Assembly: GCA_006384855.1 (NCBI GenBank)
Contig: VCJN01002157.1
Location: 1 to 64,000 of the forward strand
From: Tetraselmis striata
Taxonomy: Eukaryota; Chlorophyta; Chlorodendrophyceae; Chlorodendrales; Chlorodendraceae
Reading direction: 5' to 3'
DNA: 64,000 nucleotides
The stretch's first letter is position 1; each line of letters starts with the position of its first letter. A model generated the notes under the pieces. It worked only from the letters and a program-made list of their open reading frames with translations. It made no database searches and was not told the DNA's origin. Below are positions 10,578 through 23,031 of this stretch, in pieces. The position numbers were made by a program, and so were the translations under genes.

Positions 10578-11265
10578 AGGATTGGTAGTCGGTATTGTTT
10601 TTTCCCGCCCCCGGGACAGGACTGGCACCAGTGACAGTGGCACCTTGCAGCGTCTCCACGACGGCCGTTTCGGCAGCAATCCAGTTACGGAAAGCCCTGG
10701 GTATGTAGGCGACGCTCCGTTATAGTCATCAAGCAAATTGCCGAAGCATGCTGCAAGACTAATTGATGGCCAGTGACGGAATTTCCAACACTGTTGGATC
10801 ACAGTCTAAAACACTGCCATCAAAATACCCGTAGTCGTTATGTCATCTGCAGCGCGCGTCCACGCGAACGAAGCCGGCCGGGGCCGCATACCATCGCCGT
10901 TGATGACGGGCCGTTGACCCCGCCACTGTATCACGCGGATGGACGCGGAAGGTATGTTATCACTTCTCGACCACCCGCCGCCGCGCCACTCTCTACCCGA
11001 GAGGCTGGACATCAGGGCTGTTAATGGCCAGCTGAACCCGCGATTGGAGGCCACCGCTAGGAGGACTCAAGGGCGCATTTTCCGCTTGGGATCGTTGTCG
11101 CCATCAAGCGGCGCAATGGTCAGCGGGGAGGAGCGAGGAACGAACGGAGCATCCGCAGGGCATTCCACGGGTCATCCTCGTAGGGAGGACTGCTTCCCCT
11201 CGGAGCGGTCCTCGTTCAGTCGGCCGCCCCGACGAGGTTTGGCGGGACCAACAAGGTCATCCAGG
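10578..11265 (+). other. Presumed upstream region of the 18-exon gene
   Basis: An open frame in phase with the proposed first exon runs from an ATG at 10939 to 11265. It is rich in Arg, Ser, Gly and Pro and has no recognisable domain. It could be an N-terminal extension of the next gene or simply 5' leader. I see no promoter motif that I would defend. Confidence 0.35.
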
Positions 11266-14200
11266 ATGGGGATGATCTACGCGGCACTGTTGGTGACGAT
11301 GGCGGTGCAGGTGGGTTGCCCTGCAGTTCGGCCCTGGAGGCGTCGTGCCCGTCAGCTGATGCGACGAACCGTCGCAGCGGCATCTGGTATTATATACGGT
11401 ACCCGTAATAGTCTACTACTCGTACTCGTGTTTAGGATAAATCCGTCGTAGTCATCAGCATCAGAGAGAAAGAGAGAAACAGCCTACAGGGCCTACATAC
11501 CGCAGGGCCTACATCCCGGCGCAACCTGAGAGCCCGCCGCTGCCGCGGAACGGGCGTCGCACTAACGACCTACTGTTCATGCCCGCAGCTTACAGCCGCC
11601 GAGACGGCGCTGCGCGTTTCCACCGGTCTGCGCAACGTCAGCGACCCCGTGCACTTGCAGCACTGCGCGCTGCGGCACCTGGAGCACCGGCCGCTGGAGG
11701 CGCCGCGCCACGACCTCTCGATCGTGGTGTCCACCTGCAAGAGCCGCCTCTCCGGGCTCGCGGGGCTGAAGTGCAACCACGAGGGACGGAAACTGTGGTG
11801 CGGGAACGGACTGCCCTTATTTCACCAGCAAATAAGGGTGGCCGACAAAAGCGCGGATCGGACACCTGAGCGACGAGTAGGCCGTGAGGCCGCCGAGAAA
11901 AAAGTAATATAAACATCTTGTATGCCTCCGTCGGTTCACGCAGGTTCTTTGTGTACCTGCGTTGCAAGGACGTCCCGAAGGGCTACCCGCGGGAAGAGCT
12001 AGCCAACATCCGAGCCTGCTTCACGACTGTCGAAGCCTACGGGCAGTAAGCAACCCCTGCACAGCTTCCTGGTCAGCATTGGGATAGGAATTGGGGAGCC
12101 AAAAACCATATTCGGTTGCACTGCTGACGAATGCACGCCCCCCGTCCACCCCCATTTCTGCCCAGGCCGCACCAAACGACACCGGCACACCACGCGCTGT
12201 CTCCCCATGCCGTGGCAGCAAACAGGACGCTTTTCCTGGCGCCTGGCGTTACCGACAACAAGACGGGCTCCCCGTCGATATCGGATGTTGTGTCGGAAGC
12301 TGTCTCGACACCGCTCGGCTTTCAGGTTCGTATTTTTTTCTTTATTGCGCTTGCTGGCACAACTGCTCGGAGGAAGTGCTGTGGACTATGGTGCGGTGTG
12401 CATGGACGTGGTTCGATGCCCTGGAGTGGCGGCACTCGCCCTGTTTCGCGTTTGATATTCTAAATGCGCCCACAACCATGGAGCGATGCGACAGTCGGTA
12501 TGGTTGCGCCTCTTCGGTGACACAAGCGCCTTTGGCTTCCCTGCAGTCGTTTGGCAATGTGCGGACGAGTATCGGCAGGTCGACCATGGGGGAGCTCTGC
12601 TACGCGCTCCAGCGCTACACCTGCCTGCAAGCCTGCACTCCTAGGGGCATGGAGGAAGCCAAGGACGCGTTGCGGCTGGAGCCGCGGGAGGTCAGCCACA
12701 TGGTGGATTCGCACCGCATGTGGTCGCTCCGCTCGCAGGAGTACCAGTGGTTGCAGTTGTGGGCGTCTCGGACCAGCGACAAGAACGCCAACTCGATGTG
12801 GAGCTACGTGTGGGGCTGCCCTGAGGTGGGCCACCGCGCAGCGGCACAGTGTCTCTTGCTGACTCACGTGACCGCCGCATCTGTTCGATGTACATAGTGT
12901 ATTGTGCCGCCGCATTCTCGCGCCCTTGCTGACAGAAACCGCCCTCACCTGCACCCACAGGATGCACGAAGCAAGAAGCGGCTCGGATGCAAAGCAGGGG
13001 AAGCATTCCCAGGAGGCTTGTCAGGGTGGGCTGATGCCACCATCTCCACCGCGCAATGCAATCACGCTCGCATACGTCCCATGTTCTCGCATGCTCCGTG
13101 CTGATGCCGCCGCCCTGTGATGTCGTGTCGCAGGAGCTCGCCCTTTACGCTGGCCGATCCTAACGAGCGCGAAACTGCAGCCAAAGCAGTGGCGCGTCCT
13201 GCCGCACGTGGGTGCCCACGGTCAATTGACTGGGCATTGTTTTGGATGGGGGGTCTGCCGGCCTGCCGGACCAAAGCATCGGCCACTCGTTGTCCGTGCC
13301 GCTGACTCGGCGGCGACTGATCCTGCCCGCAGGAATGTGTCCATCGGCGGCACGACCAGCTTCCGTACCGGCGGAGACTTGATGAGCTCGGCGAACCGCC
13401 GTTGCCGGGGGCCAAGCCGCGGCTCGGCATCGTTTTGGTGATGTGCACCGAGAGCGTGACCGCATTCCAGGACATTCAATGCCAGCCCGACAATCCGGAC
13501 GCCGTGCTGCATATCTACAGGTGCGTGGTGTTGCCTGCTCTGCTTTTGTTTGTTGTTGGACAGCCGTCCCAATACTGCCGTGCTCCGCAGTTATAAGAGT
13601 ACACCCTCCTGTCCAATACCGATTCCATTTGTGATACACATGAAATTGACAACACTGGATTTGATTCAAAGAAGGCTATGGTACAAACATAGTAAGCCGC
13701 GGACAAACAAAGTTTTGCCCCCCCCCCCCCCCCCCCCCCCCCCCCGGGCACGAAGAAGAAGGAGAAGAAATAATTCCTACAAAATAAATTCGAATGTATT
13801 ACGAATACTACAGAGAATCCAATACACAAAGCTGCAAAAATGATTATGTTAAATGCGCGCGGACCACCATAAAGTCTACGGCACATACCAGCACCACAAT
13901 CTAAGATGAGATTTAGGCCCCGCCGTGGAAGCAGAGCAGCAACCCGTGGCAGTGGTTTGGAATTAAAAGGGTGGGGTTGCTGAGAGCGCCGGCGCTGCTG
14001 CTGGGCTGCTGTTGCAGTAAATGCGGCAAGAGGATGGACGAGGTCAGCGCGCAGCTGGGCGGCATGGCGGCGTGCGTGCGGACGTTCAAGACCGTCCCGC
14101 CCACGCTGCAGTCGGAGATCGCGTGGCCCAAGCACCACGAGCAGTACCTGGAGCACATCATCACCAAGTGGGATCCCAGCCCCCAGCCCGGCCGGAGTGC

Positions 14201-16960
14201 GAGGCTCTTGGGTGTGTGTGAGGCGGTATACGTGCGTTCATGGTTTCGTACCGACACAAAATCAATACTCTTGCTTGTGATTATCGTTCTTATCCCCCGC
14301 CCCCTCACCCGTTTACCCTGCAGAAGAGGGGAGAAGGGGCAATAACATAACATACTCTACGCCTGACGCGGTGATAATAACACCGCAACTAGGAACCCGC
14401 GTTGCTTCCCAAATATCTAATGAGGACATGACAACGGTGGAACTACGGTGGATGTTTTTTGTATACGTAGCATGCAATAAGCCCAAATAGCATGCATAAG
14501 GAACGGTCTATCCAGATCCCGGGGATGTATATCCCCACCCATCTTGATAATTCCGATTACGCGGATAGCCTGCATGTTTTCATATGCCAATGAAATCTTC
14601 CCACGTTTGCATCCGTGCGGCACCGTGCACTCGGTAGTGCGTAGGTTTGCGGCTATGGAGACCCAGGCTCAATTCCAGGGTGTGGAACGGGTAGACCTAA
14701 TAGTTGTTAGGGCTATGCTTAGGGTTTGGGTCTCAGGTAACGGTTTAGGTTAGGGTTTGTGGGCAAAAGGTGTAGGATTTTAAGGTTTAGGGGGGATGTA
14801 CATCCCCGGGATCCGGATAGACACTTCCTAGAACAAGGGTTCTCACAGGTGCGTCAACGTCCATTGTACGTTGCTATGTTCTGCATACATCCGGGACCAT
14901 TAATATGATGTTGCATAGGGATTGCTGTTTTCTGCGCCCGCCAAAGGCGCTCAAATTATACAATGTCGCCTGCTGACGGGTGCCGCCCCCCGCAGCTACG
15001 GGCGCCTCGAGCCCGCGATGCTGTTCCTGAAGGCCAACTTCCCGGCGCGCAACCTGGAGCTGCCCGCCATGATCAGCGACGCCAGCGCGCACAAGTGGGA
15101 GTTCAAGTCGCTCGGGCTGCCCAAGGTCGGGCCGCCGCACCCGTTCCTGTGGCATGGCCCTCGCTTCATAACCCATTCTGCCTGGGCACCTGGGCCGCTC
15201 CATGCCGCAGCTTCCTGTGACAGTGCATGCAATGCGCCTTCATTGCGTGCACCCCCCCCCCCCCCCCCCCCCACACCTTCAATCACCGTGCCGATTATGC
15301 CCATAATTTTGAAGAATCACAATCATGTGCTTGTCTGGCCGTTGGTGGCAGGGGGGGGGGGGGGGGGGGCTCAGAAACGTGACTGTAGCCAGGATAACGG
15401 CGCTTTAGGTCCGCTTTATATTGATGTTTTTAAGAAGCTCTCACAAAGCAAAAGGATAGCTGTGTTTGGAATCTATCAGAATAATATGCTCACACTGCGA
15501 ATACAAACCGTCATCGTGGACGACTTTACGGTGCAAAATAACAAGTCATTATGTTTGCGACCAGTATCACAGCGAGCCCGGTTAAATGTTGCGCAATATC
15601 ATGCACAGTGTCACACCGGTTGTAATGGCGAGTATTTGACACGGCAGGTGGTCGTCGACCTGAATGCCTTCCCGGAGAATGGCAACGAGCCGGTGTGGCG
15701 GGAGGAGATCTGCGCCCTGTATCGCCGGTACCACTGCGTGGACGTCTGCGCGCTGGGCGATGCCCGGTCCCGGGGCCTGGACCCCGTCATATACAACACC
15801 AGGTCCATGTGGACGGCGACAGCCGCGCGGATCAGGTCACCCCCCTTCCTCCCCCCTGGGTCCATTCCTGGGGGGGGGGGGGGGGGGGGTGGGGGGGGTT
15901 GAAGAAACCGATTCACAGATTTATCCGAACAGCCTGGGCCCGGGGGGGGGGGGGGGGGGGGGGGGAGCTGGAAACCATTCACTCACCAGTCTCGCAAGTG
16001 CGGCAATTAGAAAAGAATAGAATAGAAAAGTGTCTTGAGAATTCGGCTCTTCCTGAAAAACTGACAGATACATTTTAGTCGTGTTGCGAATTGATTTCGG
16101 GAAGCACGAAGTACCAGTACGTAGTATGATTGTATATTGCCCATTTATTCAGGAAAAGTTTAAGTACATTGCGTGAAAATAGATAGCAATACATATAGTA
16201 ACGCGGACAGATGCAGAACGATGAGATGACGTTAGCAATTCCTAGATATGCATAAGTGGTACGCAGTTAATGTGTCGTCCTGATATAGTACCAGTACACG
16301 AGTAATCAGGTTTAATTATTGCAAGCGGTTTATTGCAGCGCTAGAAGGTAAAATTAAACATGGCCAGGCACTGCTGTTTCAATCTACCGCCATTTAGTTT
16401 TTGCCACCTACGCGCTAGTAGATATGGAGTGTATTGTTCGATTTGATACATGGCAGGACCAAAAAGTCTCAAGTCATGTGGTGATGCCGGAGGTTATCGG
16501 GAGGAAGGGCGCCGCGGTACTTGTCTTTGCATTGCGGAGTGTTATTGTATGGCGATGCGGTGATGTATCATTGGATATCAGCCATGCATGCCGCAGGCAC
16601 TGTCATGGGGCGGAGCACCGACATGTAGCGAATATGTTCAGTGAATGCGAAACTTTCCGGTCGTCACACTGCCGGTTATAATCGGGGTGTTTTGTTTTAC
16701 AATCTGGCCTCACAGTATAATACGCTATTTTAGGTATTTCTGGAGCCAAACCCCCCCCCCCCCCCCCCCCCCCCCCCCAAACCCTCCCATTTCTATAAGT
16801 TGACAGATCTACAGACAGGCAGCGCGAAGGTTGGGGGGCTGCGGGGCGCGCAGCGCTTAATCTGCCAGTTCTGGAGCGCGCCGCACGCGCTTAAATGCCT
16901 TAATGTCTAGGTGGAGACTGCGCTATGTACTGTGCGGTTTCGACTTGTATTTTGGCTTTC

Positions 16961-16991
<31 letters not shown>

Positions 16992-17895
16992 ATCCCCTCC
17001 TTTTTGTGTGGGCGTTTTAGGCGCCTAAAACACCATATTAACTGTCATATCATATTAAGATGTCCTTAGCACCATGCTATAACTAGAATACAAGTGAAAG
17101 TTTTTTTTGTCGTAGGCGGGGGTCTGCGAACAGTATATCGCAACGTGCGTCCGACGACACACGACAGCTTTCGCCCAGCTGAGCAGCCTCATCGAACTGG
17201 CGGGCGGACAGGAGTACACTGCGCCGTGCTGAGGCGCCGCTCGCGGCATGTGCGCCGCAGGTCGCTGCCCGTGTCGGAGTACCAGTGGTGGCGGGAGTAC
17301 ATTCTGGCGCCGGCGCACGAGGACGGCGTGAAGCGGCGCTACATGCTGGAGAGGCTGTGGCAGGTGCGCCCCCCCGCCCCCCGTCCTCCTCTTCCCCGGG
17401 CGATCTGACCGGCCGCCTGCCATTAACATGACCATGTGTGCGTCATTACGGTAGCTTCGCTCTGGGTTCGCGGTGTATTGTCGTTTTTCACCGCCCCGCA
17501 AAGGGAGAAAGTATTTAAATTGAAATTGAATATTGTTACAACTGAAATAGGCAAGCTCTTTCACTTGACAAGCTGTCTCTACCCAGCATCAGGGAAGGGC
17601 CCGTCCCTGGACCACCCCGCATAGGGTCCACTATTTGAAGCGCGTAGGGTGGAGCCTCCATAGGCCACGTGGCTATGTTGCAGTACAGTGGTACTAATTT
17701 TCATGAACTTATACGCGCTGTCTCGAAATATGTAGTAAAATTAAGTACATTTATCTGGGAATACATCAAATACACCTCGAGGAATGCACGGGTCCCCCAA
17801 CTTGATGCTGCGAAGCGCTTTATATTGTTTGGACCCATGAACCCGCTTATTGGCGCGCCATGCCGCCTCGATAGGGGTCGGGCCCCCGGGGGGCG

Positions 17896-17930
<35 letters not shown>

Positions 17931-20900
17931 GAAATCCAGGGTTTAGGGTCTGCGAACCCTAAGCACCTAATATAGTTTTGTTGCTTTGCTACCGGCGATG
18001 GCGCAGGCGTTGCTGGGGTGCCCGCAGGAGCACATTGAGCCGGACTCCAACGTGGCGTTTGGCTGCGTGCGCGGGCAAGCGCACCCCAGCGGCGGCGCCC
18101 AGCTGCCCCCCGCCGTGCTCCTTTCCAAGGGCCTCGTGAGCTGGCCCCAGCCGGACGTGGCGCAGTTCGACCCGTTGGCGCCGTACCCCCACTTTGACGC
18201 CGCGTACCCGGTGACCCACGCCGCGACGACCTTCGTCTTTGCGTGCACTGGCCAAGGCCGGGCCAGAGAGCACCAGCGGCAGGCGATCCGGCTCACGGCT
18301 GCGGCGGCCCTGAAGCTCCACGCCGGCAGCAGGTGCGGCCTCCATGGCTACCGCCCCCGGCTTGGATGTATGCATGGCCGCCATGTGAATTGAACGCCGC
18401 TGATGACCAAAATAACAAAACATGTGTGAATACGATGTGAAGTGCTCCTGCGTGCATCTTCATGGATGAGTTCATAGCTGTGAAGGGATTGGGGTCGCCA
18501 ATTCACTGTAATATTCACATCGATATCGCAGATCAGCGGTTTTACCCGGGCTGTGGATGCTCACATGTTGCCGGGCGCGCGCAGGCTGGTTGTGCTGCAC
18601 GACGACGAGCCGTCCGAGGGAAGGTTCTGGAAGAGCGAGTTTTGGATGAGCCGCGTTGAGGTACCGCCAACATCATGAGCGCCGACCGTCTGCCGCGACC
18701 ATCCGCCGGATGCCCCCCCCCCCCCCCACACCCCACCCCAATCATCTGCACGCTGAGTGAGCCGTGCCCTCGGCAGGTCGTCCGCTTCGATGCCCGCAAC
18801 GCCACGCGCCCGAGCTTCTTCTCTTTGATGGCTCAGTATATTTTGCACAGGCAGGAGGCGGAAGCCGCAGATACAACACGGTGCGCGAATTAACACGCAG
18901 CGACGACAGGTTGCGCAAGTGGCAGCACACCGTGGAGGTGTACGATGACTCTTATGAACTCTGAGAATCCGCCCTGGTGCTTGTCGCCTAGGCTCGCGCT
19001 GGAGAACGCATTCCTGGCGAAGATTTCCAGCGACCCGGAAGCCGCCACAAAGTGAGCCGCTGGGCGACGCGCGTGCCCGCTGTGGTGGCGGCGGTGGCCC
19101 CGTTGCCCGGGACACCACTGACAGACGCACCTTTTTAATGTGCAGGTACGGGGACCTCGTGTTCATGGACGGCTACGCGCTGCCGGTGGCGCCGCTGGAC
19201 CAGGCGCTCGCGCTGTCCGGCGCCCTCCGGAAGCGGCTGCTGGAGACGGAGCCCGACTGCGGTCCCGCCGAACCAAGTTGCCACGCAGACCAGGCCACAA
19301 GGTGGGGCTCGTGGGTTATTCACAGGGCAGCTTGGCACCGCCCGAGCGCATTGCCGTGTGGGGTGCGTTGGCGCATGCTCAGCACGCCATGCCAAATGAC
19401 GACGCTGCGCGCGCATGCTCAGGTACGGAGGGCAGGCAGACATCGCCATCCCCGCCGGAAACGCCCCTGAAGACCCGCTGGACCCCGGAACCTGGTAAGT
19501 CACGCCAGCGATGACCGGCGCCTTACCCTCGTTTGGGTATCTGCGCTCTTGTCACACTCCTGTGTGGCGCCCGTATCCAATCCCTTCCCCCCTCCCTCCC
19601 CCCAAGAAGGCACAAGGGGGGTAAGGGTGCGCTTATTGTGCATGTGCATTTCCATCCCCGCCCTGGCTCCTTGTCTGATCAGGTACGTCGCGAAAGACCG
19701 GATCCCCCAGGCAGCGGCGTTCATGAAAGCGGCCATCGGGGTGGCTCTCCCGGGGGAGCGCATCGGGCAGGTGCGCGCGCCTGGTTCCGCCCGCGGCCGC
19801 TGCAACCCCCGCCCGGGCCCCTGTCCATGTCGTGGAGCGCTGCCGTGGCGGCACTGCGCCCGGCTCCGGGCTGAGGGCCGATGCCCCGCCTGGCGCATGA
19901 GCCCAGCGGGAATGCACTTTGGGTTCGCGTGTAATTGTGGTTTCACCCCCCCCCCCCCCCCCCACCCCCCCCCCCCCCCCACACACACACAACACACTCA
20001 CCAAATGTTTGAGAAAAACACAACACCGTCGAAATTAATCCGAATGCATCACGAACCGATAAACACGTCACGGGACAGAATGCCCGTGAATGCGACGTGA
20101 CGTAACAGTTCATCCTGTTGGGACCCGCTCTGGACCCACACCTAAACACACACCTAAACGACACTGTCTTTGTAACAATCGAGGTGGCATCCGCGTGAAA
20201 AGCACAACGCTTGCCACACGGCAGCGTGATATCGTATATAACCTCAGGTATATGTACGATATTGTGTATAACCTCGTGGTCGTAACCTCAGGCACACACC
20301 GTACTCGTAGCGTACAAAGACATTGTAATTGTCACAGCCTGGTTAAATAATAGGGATTTTATATGGTTTATTGACTTTATTTGACGTTCGGCCAAATAAC
20401 AGGTAAATGGGCTCACAGCTGCCACTAGCCTATGGTGCATCTCCCCGCAACGTTAAATGGGGCTCGCGGGTCCCAGCAATTGTTTTGCATCAGCGAGTCA
20501 GATATTCCGTTTTGCTTTCGGTGTGCATTCTGACAGATTCCCAGATAAATTATAGTCTTCCGTGCGCAATATACCAGTTCCACAGCACACCCTCGAATCT
20601 TTTCGTACGTGTTTAGTTTCACGGTCCATATTATAATACTAAGGGCAAAGGAATCTTTCGCGGATGTGGCGAACGAACGTGATAGTTCACGTTATATCGT
20701 TCGGACATAAGGCGAGTTAAGTGAGCAGGTAAGTAAAAAGGCACTTACCTGCCAAGCCCCCGCACCGCTAACCCCGCACCTGGCAAAGGATATAGCATTA
20801 TAACCGGCTTCGATTCTGGTAAATTTTCGCGTAATTTGATCCACCGTTATAATAACCGGAAGCGTACGCATACGTAGCTACCGCCGATGTCGTAATCGTG

Positions 20901-23031
20901 CGGCGACTACTGCTGCGACTCTATTCTCGAGCGCATGTGAATCCTGGAGATGAGCACGTACGCGGGTAGCGACTGTGGAGATAGAGCGCGAACGGGTCGT
21001 GAGGAGGTCGTCGGAGACGTAATCGTACACCGCGCAGTATCAAATACTGTCCGCGGGGTCCAAAAACTATGAATTGTTTTGCACCTTCGCGTCAAAGTGT
21101 TCGTGATGTAGTTGTGCTGTATTCCGTCTTATTGATCCGTTTTAGTACTCTTTCCTCTGCTTCGCGCGTCCGAGGGGGGGGGGGGGGGGGGGGGTCGAAA
21201 CCGTCATTCATTTCCGCAGATTGTTTGTGTTCGTATGGGAGAAATGCTCAACGGCCCGAATCGTTTTTATTGTGGAACTCGCCGATTATAAGGGGTCGGG
21301 ACCAAAAATGCATAGCACACCCAAAGTGTGGCCACTGTACTGAGGATTGCCCCACTCACCGCACGCAACGTTCCCGCCGTGGCAGGCGATGGCGCGCGTG
21401 GTGAGATGCTGCTCCGGCAAGGGCAGCTGGTGGAAGGCCAAGACCAGGCTCACCCTCGCGTGCGACCTCTCCGCGTGCGGCAGCGGGTCGCGCCACAGCG
21501 GCAGCCCGCTGGTGCTCAACATGCTGCCGTGCTCCATATGGCTGGCCTCCTTGTACGGCGCCCGCGCAGAGGTGGGGCCACCCTGCGCCTGCCGCTGCAT
21601 TGCACCGGATTATGTGCCGGTGTTGTACGGCTGCCGACGCGCCTCCGAGAAAGCTGTTACTATACAGTGCTTGCCTTGGGCCCACCCAAAACCAACGGAC
21701 TCTATCATGAAAAAACAACATTCTGAACATGATTAGGGACTTGGTGCTAGGCAACCCCAAAATGGTCTCAGTATACCAGATTGTTGTACGAGTGCCGGTG
21801 CAGTGGTAAGGACCCTGCGGATAAGAGCCGGCCAGAGGACAAAGAGAGGGGAGACCATACTTGACCTATTGAGATATACGGGTGCCGGCACACCCCTGAG
21901 ATCGCTTATTATTATGCTGAGCATCAAATCGGGCTTGCATGCAGCCCGTAAGAACATTCGCTATATTTCCGCTTTAGCTTTGTCTACATTTGACCTCTGG
22001 CAGCCAGGGCCGGTCCATACTCGCAGTTCTTATGAGCACCGCGTCGGCGCCCCGCACGTTGCTTGCGGGCGGCCTTACATCCCGGGTCCTTACAGAGTTT
22101 ACGACTCAGAAAACGAAAATCGAAATCGTACAGCATTGCGCAAAGCTCGGATGTCGCGGTTTTGCTTGGGGTTGGCGCGCGTGGTGTCACTAGGAGTTCT
22201 GGTGAAGAGTGGGCCGAAAGATAGCGACGGCGACTACCTGGTACGATGGCACTGCCGCCACAGTTTTAGCCGGGTCATAAATGTTTCGGCTCGTTAACTT
22301 AAATTCGTCCGATTTTTCCTATCCTGGGTACACTCCATGTAAACAGTAAAAGTAAAGTTCGCCCCGGGACATCGGCCGAAGCCGCCCCATCAGCACTTGA
22401 CCTCTTGCGCCAACTGCAGTCCTGGCATAGCCCTTGGACCATTGCCTCATTCGAACCCAGAAGGGCTACTGCATCAACCGAGTAAACCCGGGACACGCCG
22501 GGCCGATATTGCCGAAAATACATCGGCCAGGAATCAAACCTGCGACCTCTCGCATACGGGACGACCGCTCAACCGAGCGGACAAGGAATGTAATTGCGTC
22601 GGGCAGCCGCTTGCGGCCGTGCTGTAGTGCGGTATATTCAAGTTGTATGTACTGCTGCGGAATTGATGACGCTCAGCAAGAAAGAAAGAAAGCGTGGGGT
22701 GGCTGAACCGTGTGGTGCGCGATCGCAGGCCTGCCCCGTGAAGGGGCTGCAGACCAACGCCCTCCACTTTCCGAGCACCCAGGAGGGCCGGCGCGCTCTG
22801 GGCGCTGCGAGCTTCATGCTCAAGGACAAGAGCACCAGGGGCCAGACCCTGAAGAACGCCATCTACAAATTTGTGTACGAGGTGGACGCGGACAAGACGC
22901 CGCCCGCGACGATCCAGTACTACCTGACCTTGCTGGCGTCCCGCGCCATGTACAAAGTGTGGATGCCGCGGGAGAAGCAGGCACTGCCGGTAGTCGGGAG
23001 CGCCGCCAAGCGCGTGAAAGAGGCTTTGTGA
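11266..23031 (+). CDS. 18-exon gene, 926 residues: DUF3431-like region plus unknown C-terminal half
   Basis: Exons (GT-AG, phases consistent throughout): 11266-11310, 11589-11797, 11944-12045, 12579-12825, 13333-13520, 14018-14167, 14996-15125, 15648-15835, 17261-17363, 18007-18332, 18537-18660, 18777-18880, 18992-19051, 19146-19301, 19423-19494, 19683-19770, 21386-21571, 22729-23031 (TGA). The first exon is short and hydrophobic (MGMIYAALLVTMAVQ), signal-peptide-like; a longer start at 10939 is possible. Residues ~230-357 follow the DUF3431 pattern: IVLVMCTES, HIYSKCGK, then EQYLEHIITNYGRLE and AMLFLK. DUF3431 proteins are eukaryotic and of unknown function. Residues ~50-200 (LSIVVSTCKSRL ... 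FFVYLRCKDVP ... SQEYQWLQLW) look like a diverged earlier copy of the same fold; compare SEYQWWREYI at ~424. Residues 455-926, with LVVLHDDEPSEG, YGDLVFMDGYALP and a basic C-terminus, match nothing I know. Introns hold poly-G/C runs, a SINE and a short dispersed repeat. Confidence 0.8.
14685..14800 (+). repeat. Degenerate telomere-like TTTAGGG sequence inside an intron
   Basis: Irregular motifs TTAGGG, TTTAGGTTAGGG and AAGGTTTAGGG occur in this short stretch of the intron between exons 6 and 7. Plant and many algal telomeres are TTTAGGG. Two perfect CCCTAAAA units, the Chlamydomonas-type telomere complement, lie at about 30684-30699. Both patches are too short to be a telomere. Confidence 0.45.
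15866..17260 (+). other. Large intron (exon 8 to exon 9) with five homopolymer runs
   Basis: G runs at about 15870-15890 and 15942-15965, C runs at about 16750-16778 and 16963-16991. A 22-codon open piece before 17212 (AQLSSLIELAGG) is in-frame for only one of the possible splice choices and ends at TGA, so I leave it out of the gene model. Nothing else is recognisable. Confidence 0.5.
20176..20342. repeat. Short dispersed repeat, copy in the 1.6-kb intron of the 18-exon gene
   Basis: It contains CGCTTGCCACACGGCAGCGT and ends ATTGTAATTGTCACAGCC. An inverted copy lies at 37118-37262 and a diverged one at about 37430-37508, both inside one intron of the anion transporter. Its length (~150-170 bp), lack of coding sequence and intronic placement fit a small non-autonomous element. 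The rest of this intron (19771-21385) holds a C-rich tract at 19947-19980, a G run at 21173-21194, and no other feature. Confidence 0.7.
22346..22593 (-). mobile_element. tRNA-derived SINE, copy 2 (antisense, in the last intron of the 18-exon gene)
   Basis: Same order of parts as copy 1, with the T-arm region reading GCAGG-TTTGATT-CCTGG and a (TTTAC)n-type tail at 22346-22362. It sits 135 bp upstream of the last exon's acceptor and opposes the gene's direction. It differs from copy 1 by scattered substitutions and small indels, so it is not a recent insertion. Confidence 0.85.

Noticed and set aside
12091..12897. 268-codon single ORF in the 18-exon gene
   Set aside because: Only its last part (12579-12825) is exon. 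The acceptor at 12579 restores phase with the previous exon, while the upstream portion would break it.
13110..13240. Possible extra exon (LADPNERETAAKAVA)
   Set aside because: Including it breaks phase on at least one side, while the flanking exons join directly in phase 0.
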